DNA of 64,000 bases from DASXKD01 sp963762735 (GCA_963762735.1 CAVXMG010000017.1:62001-126000), one strand, 5' to 3'; counted from the first letter of the stretch, positions 9,976 through 24,139 are shown. Numbers and translations are program-made. The notes: a model not told the origin generated them from the sequence alone.

Positions 9976-12054
9976 ATGGATGCCGGACGGCTGTCTGATG
10001 TGACCAGCGCCGGAGACGCCGGCGACGCCGGGGATCCCGGGGATGCCGGGGAGGCCAGCGCGGCGAGCCCGCCCCAGCCGCAGCGCGGAGACCAGGTGCG
10101 GCTTGCCTTCGCCAGTTTCCTGATGCTCTTCGTGGAGTTGGCGCTGATTCGCTGGATCACCGCGAACAACGTCTATGTGACCGAGGCAACCAACTTCGTG
10201 CTCCTGGCCAGCTTCCTCGGGATCGGGATCGGCTTCCTGAACGCGGCGTCCGGCCGGGACTACCTGCGCTGGACGCCGGTTGCGTTGGTGGCGCTCGTGG
10301 GGTTCGTCCTTGAGTTCCCGGTCGTCCTGCACTCCGGCGCCGGGGGGCCGCTGATCTTTTCCGGAGTCGGGCAATCGCGGGCGCTGCCGCAACCGCTCAG
10401 CTTCGGCCTTGTCTTCCTGCTCACCGTCGCGGTCATGGCGGGGCTCGGCCAGGCCGTCGCGAGGCTCTTCATCCGGTTCCGGCCGCTGAGCGCGTACCGG
10501 CTGGACATTCTGGGCAGCCTCGCCGGGATAGCGCTCTTCTCTGTCCTGTCTTTCCTCGACCAGCCACCTGTGACCTGGGGCGTGATCGCCTGTTGCGGCC
10601 TTTTCATTGTTCTGGCGCCCAAGGTCCGGATGTGGCAAATCGTGGGTCTCGGTGCCGTAGTCCTGCTTCTCACATGGCAGTCAGTGACTCCGCATCAGGA
10701 GTGGTCGCCCTACAACAAGCTGACCCTGCATAAGCGGCACGGGAATTCCGTACTGTTCATCTCCGCGAACAACATTCCCTACCAGGGAATCCACCCGCTC
10801 TCGGCGATACGGCGGAACAAGCAGTTCTACCTCCTGCCCTACCAGCACGTCGCCCGCGCGAGCCTGGGCAACGTCCTGATCATCGGGGCCGGGAACGGGA
10901 ACGATGTCGCGGTCGCCCTCTCCGAGGGAGCCAGGCATGTCGACGCGGTCGAGATCGACCCGTTGCTCGTGCAGATCGGGCGGCAGTATCACCCGGCCCA
11001 CCCCTACCAGAACCCGCGGGTCACCGTCCATATCGCCGACGGCCGCCAGTACCTGCAAGACGCCAAGCAGCGGTACAACCTCATCCTGTACGCGCTGCCC
11101 GATTCGCTGACGTCCCTGGCCGGCCAGGGCGGCATCCGCCTCGAAAGCTACCTGCTCACCACCGAGGCACTCCAGGCAGCCCGGGCACACCTGGCACCGG
11201 GCGGCACGTTCGCGATGTACAACTACTACGCGCCATTCGTGCTGAACAGGTACGCCACCACGATGAAGGACGCATTCGGCCGGGATCCGTGCGCGCAGCT
11301 CGGCGGGTTCCTCCAAGGGCGGCGGATGGCCGTCCTGACCGTCCGCCCATCGGGCCCGGTGCCCGACTGTGCCAGCCTCTGGCACGGCACCCAGGTAGCC
11401 CCTGCCACCGACAACCGCCCGTTCCCCTACCTGGCCAGCGCGAGCATCCCGGCGCCCTACCTGTGGCTGCTCGGCGCGATCCTGCTCGCCGCGCTGCTGC
11501 TTGTCCGGCTCACCGGCGGCCCGCTGACCCGGATGCGGTCCTACCTGGACCTGGCCTTCATGGGCGCCGCCTTCCTGCTCCTGGAAACCAAGAGCATCGT
11601 GCAATTCGCCCTGCTGTTCGGCACCACCTGGTTCGTCAACGCCCTGGTATTCGCGGCCGTTCTGGTGGCGGTCTACCTGGCCGTCGAAACGGCCAGATGG
11701 GTGCGGCTGCCACCCCCCGTTGTGCTGTACGCGGCACTCCTGTGTGCCCTCGCCGTGGCCTGGATCGTGCCGCAGGAAGCGCTGCTCGGGCTGGCCCTCG
11801 TCCCCCGCTTCCTCGCCGCGAGCGCCCTCGCGTTCGCCCCGGTCTACCTCGCCAACCTCGTCTTCGCCCAGCGGTTCTCCGGGGTGGAAACCCCAGCAAC
11901 AGCGTTCGCCGCCAACCTCCTCGGCGCCATGGTCGGCGGCACGCTCGAATACCTCGCCCTGATCACCGGCTACCAGTTCCTGTTGATCGTGGTAGCAGTC
12001 CTGTACGGGCTGGCCTTCATCACCGGCCGCAGAAGGCTAGCTCCAGCCCGCTAG
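9976..12054 (+). CDS. Membrane-embedded spermidine-synthase-like methyltransferase-fold protein
   Basis: A 692-residue protein. A disordered Gly/Asp/Ala-rich leader (residues 1-36) is followed by several membrane helices (about 40-230). A soluble Rossmann domain comes next, with VLIIGAGNGNDVAVAL (about 297-312), the acidic VDAVEIDP and an IADGRQYL motif. More membrane helices follow (about 495-690). The central domain belongs to the spermidine synthase/SAM-methyltransferase superfamily. In this membrane-flanked group polyamine synthesis has not generally been shown, so the substrate is unknown. The Ala-Gly-Asp leader comes from a GC-rich tandem sequence (about 10010-10060). An internal start near 10090 would remove it. 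Confidence 0.82.
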   Translation: MDAGRLSDVTSAGDAGDAGDPGDAGEASAASPPQPQRGDQVRLAFASFLMLFVELALIRWITANNVYVTEATNFVLLASFLGIGIGFLNAASGRDYLRWTPVALVALVGFVLEFPVVLHSGAGGPLIFSGVGQSRALPQPLSFGLVFLLTVAVMAGLGQAVARLFIRFRPLSAYRLDILGSLAGIALFSVLSFLDQPPVTWGVIACCGLFIVLAPKVRMWQIVGLGAVVLLLTWQSVTPHQEWSPYNKLTLHKRHGNSVLFISANNIPYQGIHPLSAIRRNKQFYLLPYQHVARASLGNVLIIGAGNGNDVAVALSEGARHVDAVEIDPLLVQIGRQYHPAHPYQNPRVTVHIADGRQYLQDAKQRYNLILYALPDSLTSLAGQGGIRLESYLLTTEALQAARAHLAPGGTFAMYNYYAPFVLNRYATTMKDAFGRDPCAQLGGFLQGRRMAVLTVRPSGPVPDCASLWHGTQVAPATDNRPFPYLASASIPAPYLWLLGAILLAALLLVRLTGGPLTRMRSYLDLAFMGAAFLLLETKSIVQFALLFGTTWFVNALVFAAVLVAVYLAVETARWVRLPPPVVLYAALLCALAVAWIVPQEALLGLALVPRFLAASALAFAPVYLANLVFAQRFSGVETPATAFAANLLGAMVGGTLEYLALITGYQFLLIVVAVLYGLAFITGRRRLAPAR

Positions 12055-12092
12055 TCCGTCGCAGGCGCCTGGCGAGGACGTGATCGTGACCG

Positions 12093-12242
12093 CTACCGGT
12101 GGGAGCGGCGCGGCCAGAACTTGACCAAGGCCAGGATGACGAGCGCCACCAGCAGCCAGGGCGAGAACAGGAAGTGCACGGCGAAGCTGAGGACTATGAG
12201 GGCCACGATGGCGATGAGGACTATGGCGAGGATGCCAGGCAT
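12093..12242 (-). CDS. Small two-helix membrane protein (49 aa)
   Basis: Reading the minus strand from ATG 12242 gives a 49-residue protein starting MPGILAIVLIAIVALIVL and ending KFWPRRSHR. It consists almost entirely of two hydrophobic helices (residues about 3-22 and 24-42) with a basic tail, which suggests a small inner-membrane protein with the C-terminus inside. GGAGA lies about eight bases before the ATG. It resembles the short 'hydrophobic protein' class common in actinobacteria, but I cannot assign a family. It is convergent with the gene ending at 12054. Confidence 0.6.
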   Translation of the reverse strand: MPGILAIVLIAIVALIVLSFAVHFLFSPWLLVALVILALVKFWPRRSHR

Positions 12243-12401
12243 GGTGATCGGTCTCCGTTCGGGTCAAGCTGTTTATGCTTCAAGGCTGCCGCCGGCGGGA
12301 GCCCCCGTCGATCGGGATCAGCCCTGGTTCACACCCTGGTCTGTGGCCCCTTGAGGCATCAGGGTCATCCCTGACGGCGGTCTGCGCGGCCGGCGTAGCG
12401 C

Positions 12402-13830
12402 ATGATCTGTGTTGTGACTCGTTCTGTGGCCGTTGGGTACGCGGCTGACTATTTCGATTCGGGTGCGTTCCTGGCGGACCTCGGGCGCCGGGTGGCGTTC
12501 CGCACAGAAAGCCAGGCCACCGGGCGGTACCCGGATCTGCTGGGTTACCTGGAGCAGGAGATGTTTCCGGCGGCGCAGCGCCTTGGCGCCACGGCACGGG
12601 TAGCCGATAACCCTGACCCCACGGGCGGGCCGTTCCTCATCGCGCACCGGCAGGAGGGACCGGGGCTGCCGACGGTGCTGACTTACGGCCACGCCGATGT
12701 GGTGCTTGGCGAGGAGCACCGCTGGCGCGCTGGCCTGGATCCGTGGCAGGTGACGGTCGAGCAGGATCGGTGGTATGGGCGGGGAACCGCCGATAACAAG
12801 GGCCAGCACACCATCAACCTGGCCGCGCTGGAGCAGGTACTGCGCGCCCGCGGTGGCCGGCTTGGCTTCAACCTGACGATTCTGATCGAGACCAGCGAGG
12901 AGTCAGGCTCCCCCGGCCTGTGGGAATTCTGCGCCAGGCATCGTGACGAGCTGAGCGCCGACGTGCTGATCGCCTCCGATGGGCCGAGGGTGGCGGCCGG
13001 GCGGCCGACGATCTTTCTCGGCGCGCGCGGGTGCGCGTGGTTCACCCTGCGGGTGCCATTGCGGGAACGTTCCTACCACTCCGGCAACTGGGGTGGCGTG
13101 CTGGCCAACCCGGCCACGGTGCTGGCCAGCGCGGTGGCCTGCCTGGTGGACGCCCGCGGCCGGATCCTGGTGCCCGCGCTGCGCCCACCGGCCATTCCGC
13201 AGGCGGTCCGGGCCGCGCTGAGCACCATCCCCGTCGGCGGGAGCCCCGGCGACCCCGGCATCGACCAGGACTGGGGCGAGCCCGGGCTGACCCCGGCCGA
13301 GCGGGTGATCGGGTGGAACACTCTCGAAGTGCTGTCACTGGCCGCCGGAAACCCGGACGTCCCGGTGAACGCCATCCCCGGGTCGGCGCACGCGCACTGC
13401 CAACTGCGCTTCGTGGCGGGCACCGACATCTCAGGGCTGGCCGCGGCCCTGCGCAGCCACCTCGACCGGCACGGATTCGCGATGGTGGCGGTGGAGCCGG
13501 GCCCGGTGATGGGCGCCTCCCGCACCGACCCAGACGACCCCTGGGTCGGGTTCGCCCTGGACTCGCTGGACACGCAGCACCGGCGCCCGGCCCGCCCTGC
13601 TGCCCAACGTGGGCGGCACCCTGCCCAACGACGCGTTCACCGGCGAACTCGGCCTGCCCACCATCTGGATCCCGCACTCCTACCCCGCCTGCGCCCAGCA
13701 CGCCCCCGACGAGCACCTGCTCGCCCCGTTGGCCCGCGAGGCCCTGCAACTGATGGCCGCCCTGTTCTGGGACCTCGGCGAACGCGAGTTCGCCTCGCCG
13801 GCTACTGGAGACCGGCGCGGACGGACGTGA
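12402..13830 (+). CDS. M20 family metallopeptidase (dipeptidase-like), frameshifted
   Basis: A zinc aminoacylase/dipeptidase-type enzyme. Visible motifs are the metal ligands in TYGHADVV and RGTADNKGQHT and the catalytic-base region ETSEESGSPG, followed by the lid/dimerisation domain and a C-terminal catalytic part containing GGTLPNDAFTGELGLPTIW. The frame of 12402 holds until about 13575 (FALDSLDTQ). The remainder is one base further on, from TGARPALLPN through to the stop at 13828-13830. One extra base near 13577-13585 accounts for this. All key residues are present across the two frames, so an indel error is plausible. GTG 12414 is an alternative start. It is convergent with, and overlaps by 29 nt, the CoA-binding gene. 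Confidence 0.82.
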
Positions 13831-14280
13831 TGCGCTGGGTGTTGAAGCCGAGCCAGTGCATCCGGCCGACGTAGCGTGCGTGCTCGATCTTGAGGCAGCG
13901 GTCCATGATCACCGTCACGCCGCCGTCCTCGGCGATCCGTGCGCCTTCTTCGTTGATCACGCCGAACTGGCACCAGAGGGCGCCGGCGTGGATCGCCACA
14001 GCCTCCCGCGCGATCCCCGGCAGCGCATCGGGCGCGCGGAAGACGTTCACGATGTCCACCGGCACGGGCACGTCCAGCAGGCTCGGGTAGCACGTCTCCC
14101 CCAGGATCTCGCTCTCGCGGGGATTCACCGGGATCACACGGTAGCCGTGCCGCTTGAGGTAGTAGCCAACGAAGTTGCTGGCCCGCAATTCGTTTTTCGA
14201 CAGGCCGACGATCGCGATCGTCTTCGCGGTGTGGAGCACCCGCTGGATCGTCAACGGGTCCTGGTAACGCCCGAGATCTG

Positions 14281-14284
<4 letters not shown>
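13802..14284 (-). CDS. CoA-binding domain protein (YccU-like)
   Basis: A 160-residue single-domain protein of the CoA_binding_2 type. The Rossmann glycine motif TIAIVGLSKNELRASN (residues about 22-37) is followed by GYRVIPVNPRESEILG and the VDIVNVFRAPDALPGIAREA segment. It starts at 14284 with a four-base ATGA overlap with the metY stop, so it is translationally coupled to metX-metY. Family members bind CoA-like nucleotides. A role in sulfur amino acid metabolism is suggested only by the operon. Length is normal for the family. Confidence 0.9.
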
Positions 14285-15653
<1,369 letters not shown>

Positions 15654-15657
<4 letters not shown>

Positions 15658-16906
15658 CCGTCGGCTCCGCCGCCACGTGCGCTGGCGGTCGCGCCGCCGG
15701 GTGCGGCGCGCAGGCGGCCAGGAAGCGGCGGATAACAGGGGTCTGGCGCGCCTCCTCGAGCAGGAAGCAGTCGTGGCCGTACGGCGCCTCGATCACATGG
15801 AGCTCGACCGGCTTGCCGAGAGCGCGAAGCGCGTCTTCGATCTCCCGCGAAGCGGACGGCGGGTACAGCCAGTCGGAGCTGAACGCGATCAGCAGCGTCC
15901 GCGCCGCAACGCCTTCGAGCGCCCGCCTCAGCGATCCGCTGCCGTACTGCCGCGCGAGATCGAAATAGGTCAGGGCGCGCGACGTATAGAGATAGGTGTT
16001 GGCGTCGAAGCGCCTGACGAACGAGCCGGCCTGGTGGCGCAGGTAGCTCTCGACCTCGAATTCAGGGTCGGTGATCGTGTAGCGGATGTCGTCGGCGAAC
16101 TGCAGCCGCCGGCCAAACCTGTCGCTCATCGCCGGTGCGGACAGGTACGTGACGTGGCCGACCATCCGCGCCACGCCCATGCCGGCGTCGGGCTTGCGGC
16201 CCGAGCCGTAGTAGTGGCCACCTTGCCAGGCCGGGTCGCCCATGATCGCGTCACGCGCGATCGCGTTCCAGGCCACGCCCTGCGGGTGGAGGGCGTGCGT
16301 GCTGGCGATCGCCACGACGGCATCGACCTGATCGGGAAACAGGATCGACCACTCGAACGCCTGCATCCCGCCGAGCGAGCCGCCTGCCACCGCCGCGAGC
16401 CGCTCGATTCCGAGTACGTCCAGGAACGCGCGCTCGGTCCGCACCATGTCCGCGACCGTGATCACGGGGAAGTCCGACCCGTACGGCCTGCCCGTCGCCG
16501 GGTCGGCCGACGACGGCCCTGTCGTCCCGCGGCAGCCGCCGAGCAGGTTGGTGGAGACGACGAAGAAGCGGTCGGTGTCGAACGCCTTGCCGGGGCCGAT
16601 CATCCCGTCCCACCAGCCGAGGCCCTTGCCGGCCGTGCCGTCGCGGTCCTCGGCCGCGAAACCGTCGCGCGTGCTCGCCTCGGGCGGCGCCTTGGAGAAG
16701 CCGGCCGCGTGGGCGTCGCCGCTGAGCGCATGGCACACCAGGATGACGTTGTCGCGCCGGGGTGAGAGGGCACCGTAGGTCTCGTACGCCACGCGGACCG
16801 GGTGCAGCTCCCGCCCGCAGTCAAGCCGCAGCGGCTTCGGCAGGTCGAGGTACTGCGTTTCGACGGTGCCGACCGAGCCGGCCGCGAGCGTCGAGGCTGG
16901 CGTCAT
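15654..16906 (-). CDS. metX: Homoserine O-acetyltransferase, 3' end frameshifted
   Basis: An alpha/beta-hydrolase-fold acyltransferase that makes O-acyl-homoserine for MetY. It starts MTPASTLAAG at 16906. Visible features are VCHALSGDAHAAG, the nucleophile elbow GGSLGGMQAFEW, GCRGTTGPSS, and the catalytic Asp/His regions FSSDWLYPP and APYGHDCFLLE. The catalytic protein is complete to IRRFLAAC. After that the frame has no stop: it stays open through all of metY to 14426. Restoring one missing base in the GC-rich stretch 15660-15720 would end it at the TGA overlapping the metY start (15654-15656). I give that as the likely end. The alternative, an 826-residue read-through, makes no biological sense. 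Confidence 0.88.
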
Positions 16907-17115
16907 GAAGGCGATCCTAACTAATCGTTCGCATGTCGCGGCCGGCAGCGACTCGCGGGCTCTTGCGCCAGGCGGCGGCCCCCGCCGGTCGCTTCCTCTT
17001 CTCTGGCGGCCGGTGCCGAGGACTTGACGGCGAGGTTGGTGGGTATGCCCGACGCCGAAGCCCCGCGCCGTTGACTGGCCCGGCGGTCGCATTCCGCTAT
17101 CGGAGGCTGGATCTC

Positions 17116-19427
<2,312 letters not shown>

Positions 19428-19440
<13 letters not shown>

Positions 19441-19457
19441 GCCACCGCGGGCCGCGC
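19428..19457 (+). terminator. Hairpin after the fumarase-aquaporin gene
   Basis: A seven-base stem, GCGCGGC at 19428-19434 and GCCGCGC at 19451-19457, with a 16-base loop spanning the stop codon at 19438-19440. It is followed by CTTGTTT. This fits a weak rho-independent terminator between the convergent fumarase-aquaporin and malic enzyme genes. No long T run. Confidence 0.35.
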
Positions 19458-19463
19458 CTTGTT

Positions 19464-21168
19464 TCAGACGGCGCGTACCGGGGCGTACCGGGGTTGCCAC
19501 ATGGCCGCGCTCACGGTGTCGGCAGTGATACCGGGCAGGCCGGCCACGCCGTCATGGGCGGCGGCCTGGGCTACGGCGAGCGCGACCTGCGCCGAGGTGT
19601 TGCGGAGGTCGTCGATGGGCGGCAGGAGAGGCGCCCCTGGCGTGGCGGTGTCGGCGAGTCCGGCGACGGCCTGAGCAGCGGCAGTGATCATGTGGTCGGT
19701 GATGCGCCGGGCCTGGGACAAGAGCGCGCCCAGACCGAGGCCGGGGAAGATCAGGGCATTGTTGGCCTGGCCGATCTGGTAGGTGACGCCCTGGTAGGTG
19801 ACCGGGCCGAACGGGCTCCCGGTGGCGATGAGGGCGCGGCCGCCGGTCCAGTCCATCAGGTCGGCCGGGGTCGCCTCGGACAGGCTGGTCGGGTTGGACA
19901 TGGGCAGGATCACGGGCCGGTCCACGTGCGCGGCCATCTCCCGCACGATCTGCTCGGTGAAGGCGCCGTGCACGGTAGAGGTGCCGACGAGGATGGTCGG
20001 TTGCACGCGGCCCACGACCTCAGCGAGACCGATGCCGGTGGCGGTCCGGTGTCCCGGCCAGTCACCGATCTCGCCCGCGGGGCGGGCATAGGGGACCTGA
20101 AAGTCGCGCAGACCGGTCATGTCGTCGGTGAGCAGGCCCTGGCGGTCCAGGCACCAGAACCGTGCCCGCGCCGCGGCGGTGTCCAGCCCCTGGCTGGTCA
20201 TGGCGCTCATAGAGCTGGTCGGCGATGCCGATACCCGCGGTGCCGGAACCGAAGATGACAATGCGGTGCTGGGTCAGCGGGGTCTGGCTGGCGTGGGCGC
20301 CAGCCAGGACGGCGGCGAGGTTGACCGCGCCGGTGCCCTGCATGTCATCGTTGAAGGTGAGGATGCGATCGCGGTAGCGGTCCAGGATGCGCCGGGCGTT
20401 GCCGGGCCCGAAATCCTCCCAGTGCAGGAGCGCGCCGGGAAAGACCTTGAGCGCGGCAGTCACGTAGGCGTCGATAAAGGCGTCATAGGGCTCCCGGGCA
20501 GGCCGCTTGTGCCGGACGCCCAGATACAGCGGGTCCTCAAGCAGCTCCGCCCGGTCGGTGCCGACGTCCAGCATCACCGGCAGGGTTCGGGCCGGGTCGA
20601 TGCCGGCCGCAGCGGTGTAGACGGCGAGCTTGCCGACCGCGATGTCGATGCCCCCGACGCCCCAGTCGCCGATGCCGAGGATGGCCTGGGCGTCGGTGGC
20701 GACGATGAGGTCCACCTCGTCGGCAGACAACCCAGAAGCGCGCAGGGCGGTCTCGATCTGGCCGGGCGCGTCGATGCTGAGATAGACGCCGCGCGGGCGG
20801 CGGTACTGGTGGCTGTAACGCTGGATGGCCTCGCCGATCGTCGGTGTGTAGACGATGGGCAGCAGCTCGCTGAGGTGGTCGGTCAGTACCCGGTAATAGA
20901 GCACCTCGTTGCGGTCGTGCAGCGCGGTCAGGTAGATGTTCTTGTCGAGGGCGCCGGGCTGCTGCGAGCACTGCCGGTAGGCACGCTCGGCCTGCTGATC
21001 CAGGGTCAGGACCCGGGATGGCAGCAGGCCGGTCAATCCCAGCGCGGCGCGCTCGGAGTCGGTGAACGCGGTGCCCTTGTTCAGCCGGGGATCGCTGAGC
21101 ACGCTATAACCGCGGCGGCGGGTCTCCCATGCCCGTTCGACAGGGTTCCACCGGGTATTCGAGCACAT
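19464..21168 (-). CDS. NAD-type malic enzyme, frameshifted in the middle
   Basis: Oxidative decarboxylation of malate to pyruvate. The N-terminal half (from ATG 21168, AAGGAG eight bases upstream) has YTPTIGEAIQRYSHQYRRPRG, IVATDAQAILGIGDWG, a catalytic-Lys region and FNDDMQGTGAV. The NAD domain starts VIFGSGTAGIGIADQL. It then breaks near 20205-20215; the rest (ARARFWCLDRQGLL, PMSNPTSLSEATP, ATGSPFGPV) continues one base further on, to the stop at 19464. One extra base explains the shift. Total length is about 568 residues, normal for the long MaeA class. It lies next to fumarase on the opposite strand, and both act on malate. Confidence 0.88.
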
Positions 21169-21360
21169 GGCATGAACTCCTTCGTCAGATCTGAGCAGGG
21201 CCGACGGGTTCCGCTCGGCCGCGACACCCCGATCTTGCCTCGGTCCCGGTTCTCCTATGCCCATAAGAGCGCCGAACGCAAGCGTGTCCACAAGTCCCAC
21301 GTGCTGGCATGGCCGAAGGTGGCGCCGGGCCGTTCGGTTCGTAGCCTTGAGGGTGTGACT

Positions 21361-22791
21361 GTGGCCTCGGCGTTGTTCCGGTTCGATGACTCCTACTCCC
21401 GCCAGCTGCCGGGCTTGTCGGTGCCGTGGGCGGCAGCGCCGGTGGCCGCTGCCGAGTTGCTGGTGCTCAATGAGGAACTGGCGGTGGAACTGGGCGCCGA
21501 TCCCGCGGCGTTGCGGGAGCGGCCGGGTGTGCTGCTGCTGGCAGGACAGGCTCCCGGGGTCGCGACGGTCGCTCAGGCTTACGCCGGCCACCAGTTCGGC
21601 GTCTATGTGCCCCGGTTGGGGGACGGCCGTGCGCTGTTGCTCGGCGAGGTCACCGACATCCATGGCCGACGCCGTGACCTGCACCTGAAGGGGTCGGGGC
21701 GTACCCCGTTCGCGCGGGGCGGCGATGGCAAGGCCGCGGTGGGCCCGATGCTGCGCGAGTACCTGATCGGTGAGGCCATGCACGGCCTGGGGATTCCGAC
21801 GACGCGAGCGCTGGCGGTGGTGGCCACCGGCGAGCAGGTCGTGCGCGAGAGGGCGCTGCCGGGTGCGGTACTGACCCGGGTCGCCGCGAGCCACCTGCGG
21901 GTGGGCACGTTCGGCTACGCCGCCACCTCCGGCGGCCCGGACCGGCTTCGCGCGCTGGCCGACTACGCCATCGGCCGCCACTACCCGGAGGCCGCCGGCG
22001 CCCCGGACCGCTACCTTGAGTTGCTGCGGCGGGTGGCCGGGGCGCAGGCGGCGCTGGTAGCCCAGTGGATGCTGGCCGGGTTCGTGCACGGGGTCATGAA
22101 CACCGACAACACGACGATCTCCGGCGAGACGATCGACTACGGCCCGTGCGCGTTCATGGACGCCTACGACCCGGCCACGGTGTTCAGCTCCATCGACCAT
22201 GGCGGCCGCTACGCCTACGGCAACCAGCCGGCCATCATGCAGTGGAACATGGCCCGGCTGGCCGAGACCCTGCTGCCGTTGATCGACGACAACAGCCAGG
22301 CCGCGGCCGAGGCGGCCACAGAGGTCCTGAGCGGGTTCGCCGGCGCCTACCAGCGGCACTGGGACGAGGGCATGGCAGCCAAGCTCGGGCTCGCCGCGCC
22401 TGACCGGGAACTGGTGACCGGCCTCCTGGAGTTGCTCCAAGCGCAGCAGGTGGACTACACCGGCTTCTTCCGCGCGCTGTCCGCTGGCACCGCGCGGGCA
22501 ATGTTCACCGAGCCCGAGCCCTTCGACGCCTGGGCCGCCCGCCGCGCGGCCGTGCTGCCGCCAGGACCGGCCGCGGTGGCCGCCTCGATGGACCGCGTCA
22601 ACCCCCTCTACATCCCGCGCAACCACCACGTCGAGGAGGCGCTCGCCCAAGCGGAGCTGGGTCAGCTGGGGCCGTTCCTCCGCCTCCTCGACGCGGTCTC
22701 CCGGCCCTGCGACCATCGGCCCGGCCTGGAGCCCTACACCAGCCCGGCACCCGCGGGCAGCGCCCCCCACATCACGTACTGCGGCACCTGA
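21361..22791 (+). CDS. selO: SelO (UPF0061) protein adenylyltransferase-like pseudokinase
   Basis: A 476-residue member of the SelO/YdiU family, known to transfer AMP to protein hydroxyls using a flipped ATP. Visible features are AYAGHQFGVYVPRLGDGRA, LHLKGSGRTPFARGGDGKAA, the REYLIGEAMHGLGIPTTRAL segment, and the active-site region HGVMNTDNTTISGETIDYGP. The C-terminus ends ITYCGT and keeps a cysteine near the end, where E. coli YdiU and selenocysteine homologues carry the redox residue. GTG 21361 is preferred (GAGGG seven bases upstream); GTG 21355 is in the same frame. It is divergent from the malic enzyme gene across a 190-base spacer. Confidence 0.93.
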   Translation: MASALFRFDDSYSRQLPGLSVPWAAAPVAAAELLVLNEELAVELGADPAALRERPGVLLLAGQAPGVATVAQAYAGHQFGVYVPRLGDGRALLLGEVTDIHGRRRDLHLKGSGRTPFARGGDGKAAVGPMLREYLIGEAMHGLGIPTTRALAVVATGEQVVRERALPGAVLTRVAASHLRVGTFGYAATSGGPDRLRALADYAIGRHYPEAAGAPDRYLELLRRVAGAQAALVAQWMLAGFVHGVMNTDNTTISGETIDYGPCAFMDAYDPATVFSSIDHGGRYAYGNQPAIMQWNMARLAETLLPLIDDNSQAAAEAATEVLSGFAGAYQRHWDEGMAAKLGLAAPDRELVTGLLELLQAQQVDYTGFFRALSAGTARAMFTEPEPFDAWAARRAAVLPPGPAAVAASMDRVNPLYIPRNHHVEEALAQAELGQLGPFLRLLDAVSRPCDHRPGLEPYTSPAPAGSAPHITYCGT

Positions 22792-22828
22792 TCGCCTGCA
22801 ACCAGGGTCAGCGCGGAGAGCGGCCGAT

Positions 22829-23635
22829 TCAGGCTGTTCCGCCCGCAGCGAGATGACCGGACTGGCGCTGAGATGGCTTCCCGGTGAGATCGGTAGCGGC
22901 GAACTGAAGCTCGCCGAGCAGGGAACCCGGCAGTTTCAGGCCACGGGCCGAGATCCCGAGGGCCCACCAGCTTCCGGGATCGGTACCTGGGACGGCGACA
23001 CCAGCGCAGCAGACCTTGTCACGAAACTGCCCGGCTTCGGTGACAGGATCACCGGGCCCCAGCCCTGCTAGCTCGGTCTCGATCTCAGCCAGGTCGGTGA
23101 CGGTGTTCGCCGTGAACGGCCGCATGCCCTGCTCGGCGAGCAGGCTCTTACGGTCGCGGCCGGGCAGTGTCGCCAGCAGGGCCTTGCCAAGGGCGGTCGC
23201 GTGAGCGGCGGTCTCCAGCCCTGGTTGCAGGTCCTCCAGCCACGGCGACCGCTCGCCCTCGGCCATGTCCACGATCACCAGTCGCTGGCCGGAAAGACAG
23301 GCCAGGTACGCGGTGTGCCCGGTGGTGGCCGCCAGGTGCAAGAGCACGGCCCGGGCACGGGGCGGCCGGCACAGGGAGTTCATCACCTCGTGGAATCGCT
23401 CGGCGACGCCAGAGCCGGCCACATAACCCCCATCTGGCAGGCGCACCAGGTAGCCCTCGTAGCACAGCGTGCGGACCAGGTGATATGCCGTGGACAGGCG
23501 GAGCTGGCAGCGGCGGGCGACGACCTTCACCGGCAGCGGCCGCGGCGAGCGGGATACCTCCTCCATGATCCGCAGGGCACGCGACACACTGCGGATGAGG
23601 TCGGAAGGCTCTGCGGCGCTGCGCCTCGGTCTCAC
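22829..23635 (-). CDS. IclR-family transcriptional regulator
   Basis: A 268-residue protein. The N-terminal winged helix covers residues about 10-75 (SVSRALRIMEEVSRS, then CQLRLSTAYHLVRTLCYEGYLVRL). The C-terminal IclR effector domain includes HTAYLACLSGQRLVIVDM, HATALGKALLATLPG and PGSWWALGISARG. GTG 23635 is taken because it places the HTH at the usual distance from the N-terminus. Its ribosome site (GAAAGG) abuts the start, so the true start is uncertain. The open frame extends to 23866 but would overlap the divergent DUF59 gene. Possible targets are the DUF59/amidohydrolase genes next door; this is inference from position. Confidence 0.85.
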   Translation of the reverse strand: MRPRRSAAEPSDLIRSVSRALRIMEEVSRSPRPLPVKVVARRCQLRLSTAYHLVRTLCYEGYLVRLPDGGYVAGSGVAERFHEVMNSLCRPPRARAVLLHLAATTGHTAYLACLSGQRLVIVDMAEGERSPWLEDLQPGLETAAHATALGKALLATLPGRDRKSLLAEQGMRPFTANTVTDLAEIETELAGLGPGDPVTEAGQFRDKVCCAGVAVPGTDPGSWWALGISARGLKLPGSLLGELQFAATDLTGKPSQRQSGHLAAGGTA

Positions 23636-23755
23636 CCTTTCTAGGATGCCCGCACGGCACAGCCAGGGAAAGACGCTGGTCGGCCACGGTCGTCGTTCAG
23701 CATGTGAAAATCCGGGGGCTTCCGGCAGCGGGCGCCGCGAGCGGACGATGGCCGC

Positions 23756-24139
23756 ATGTCCCGCCTGCCGCAATGGGCCCTTGATGCGCTCAGCGATGTG
23801 TATGACCCGTGCTGCCGTGAGAAGGGGATCTCGGTCGTGGACATGGGCCTGGTGCGCTCGATTCACGCGTCAGGCGGCCATGTCCGGGTCGAGTTGCTGC
23901 TGACCTCCGGCTGGTGCCCGTTCGCGTCCCGGGTGCTCACCGAGGTCCAGGAGCGGATAGAGGCGCAGCCCGGCGTGACCGATGCCGAGGTCGAGATCGT
24001 CTGGGATGAAGCGTGGACTACCGACCGGCTGTCCGCCAAGGCCACGCGGCTGCTGCGGTTTCTGCCGCCGCCCGCGCAGGTCCCTGACCGCGCCGCTTAC
24101 CTGACCGCCCACATGCCCGCGAGAGGTGATCCGCCATGA
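23756..24139 (+). CDS. DUF59 (MIP18/PaaD-type) metal-sulfur cluster assembly factor
   Basis: A 127-residue protein with a DUF59 domain in residues about 5-85. The opening segment is YDPCCREKGISVVDMGLV, followed by VRVELLLTSGWCPF with the conserved cysteine. Family members act in Fe-S cluster maturation or in assembling specific metal enzymes. The stop overlaps the amidohydrolase start by four bases (ATGA at 24136-24139), so the pair is translationally coupled. This suggests the protein helps mature or regulate that hydrolase. Confidence 0.85.
   Translation: MSRLPQWALDALSDVYDPCCREKGISVVDMGLVRSIHASGGHVRVELLLTSGWCPFASRVLTEVQERIEAQPGVTDAEVEIVWDEAWTTDRLSAKATRLLRFLPPPAQVPDRAAYLTAHMPARGDPP

Noticed and set aside
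16907..17110. Possible SAM riboswitch upstream of metX
   Set aside because: I looked for the SAM-II/SAM-IV core helices and conserved loops on the minus strand and did not see them.
20119..21360. N-terminal extension of SelO
   Set aside because: The frame is open but runs antisense to malic enzyme; SelO similarity starts at 21361 where a ribosome site exists.
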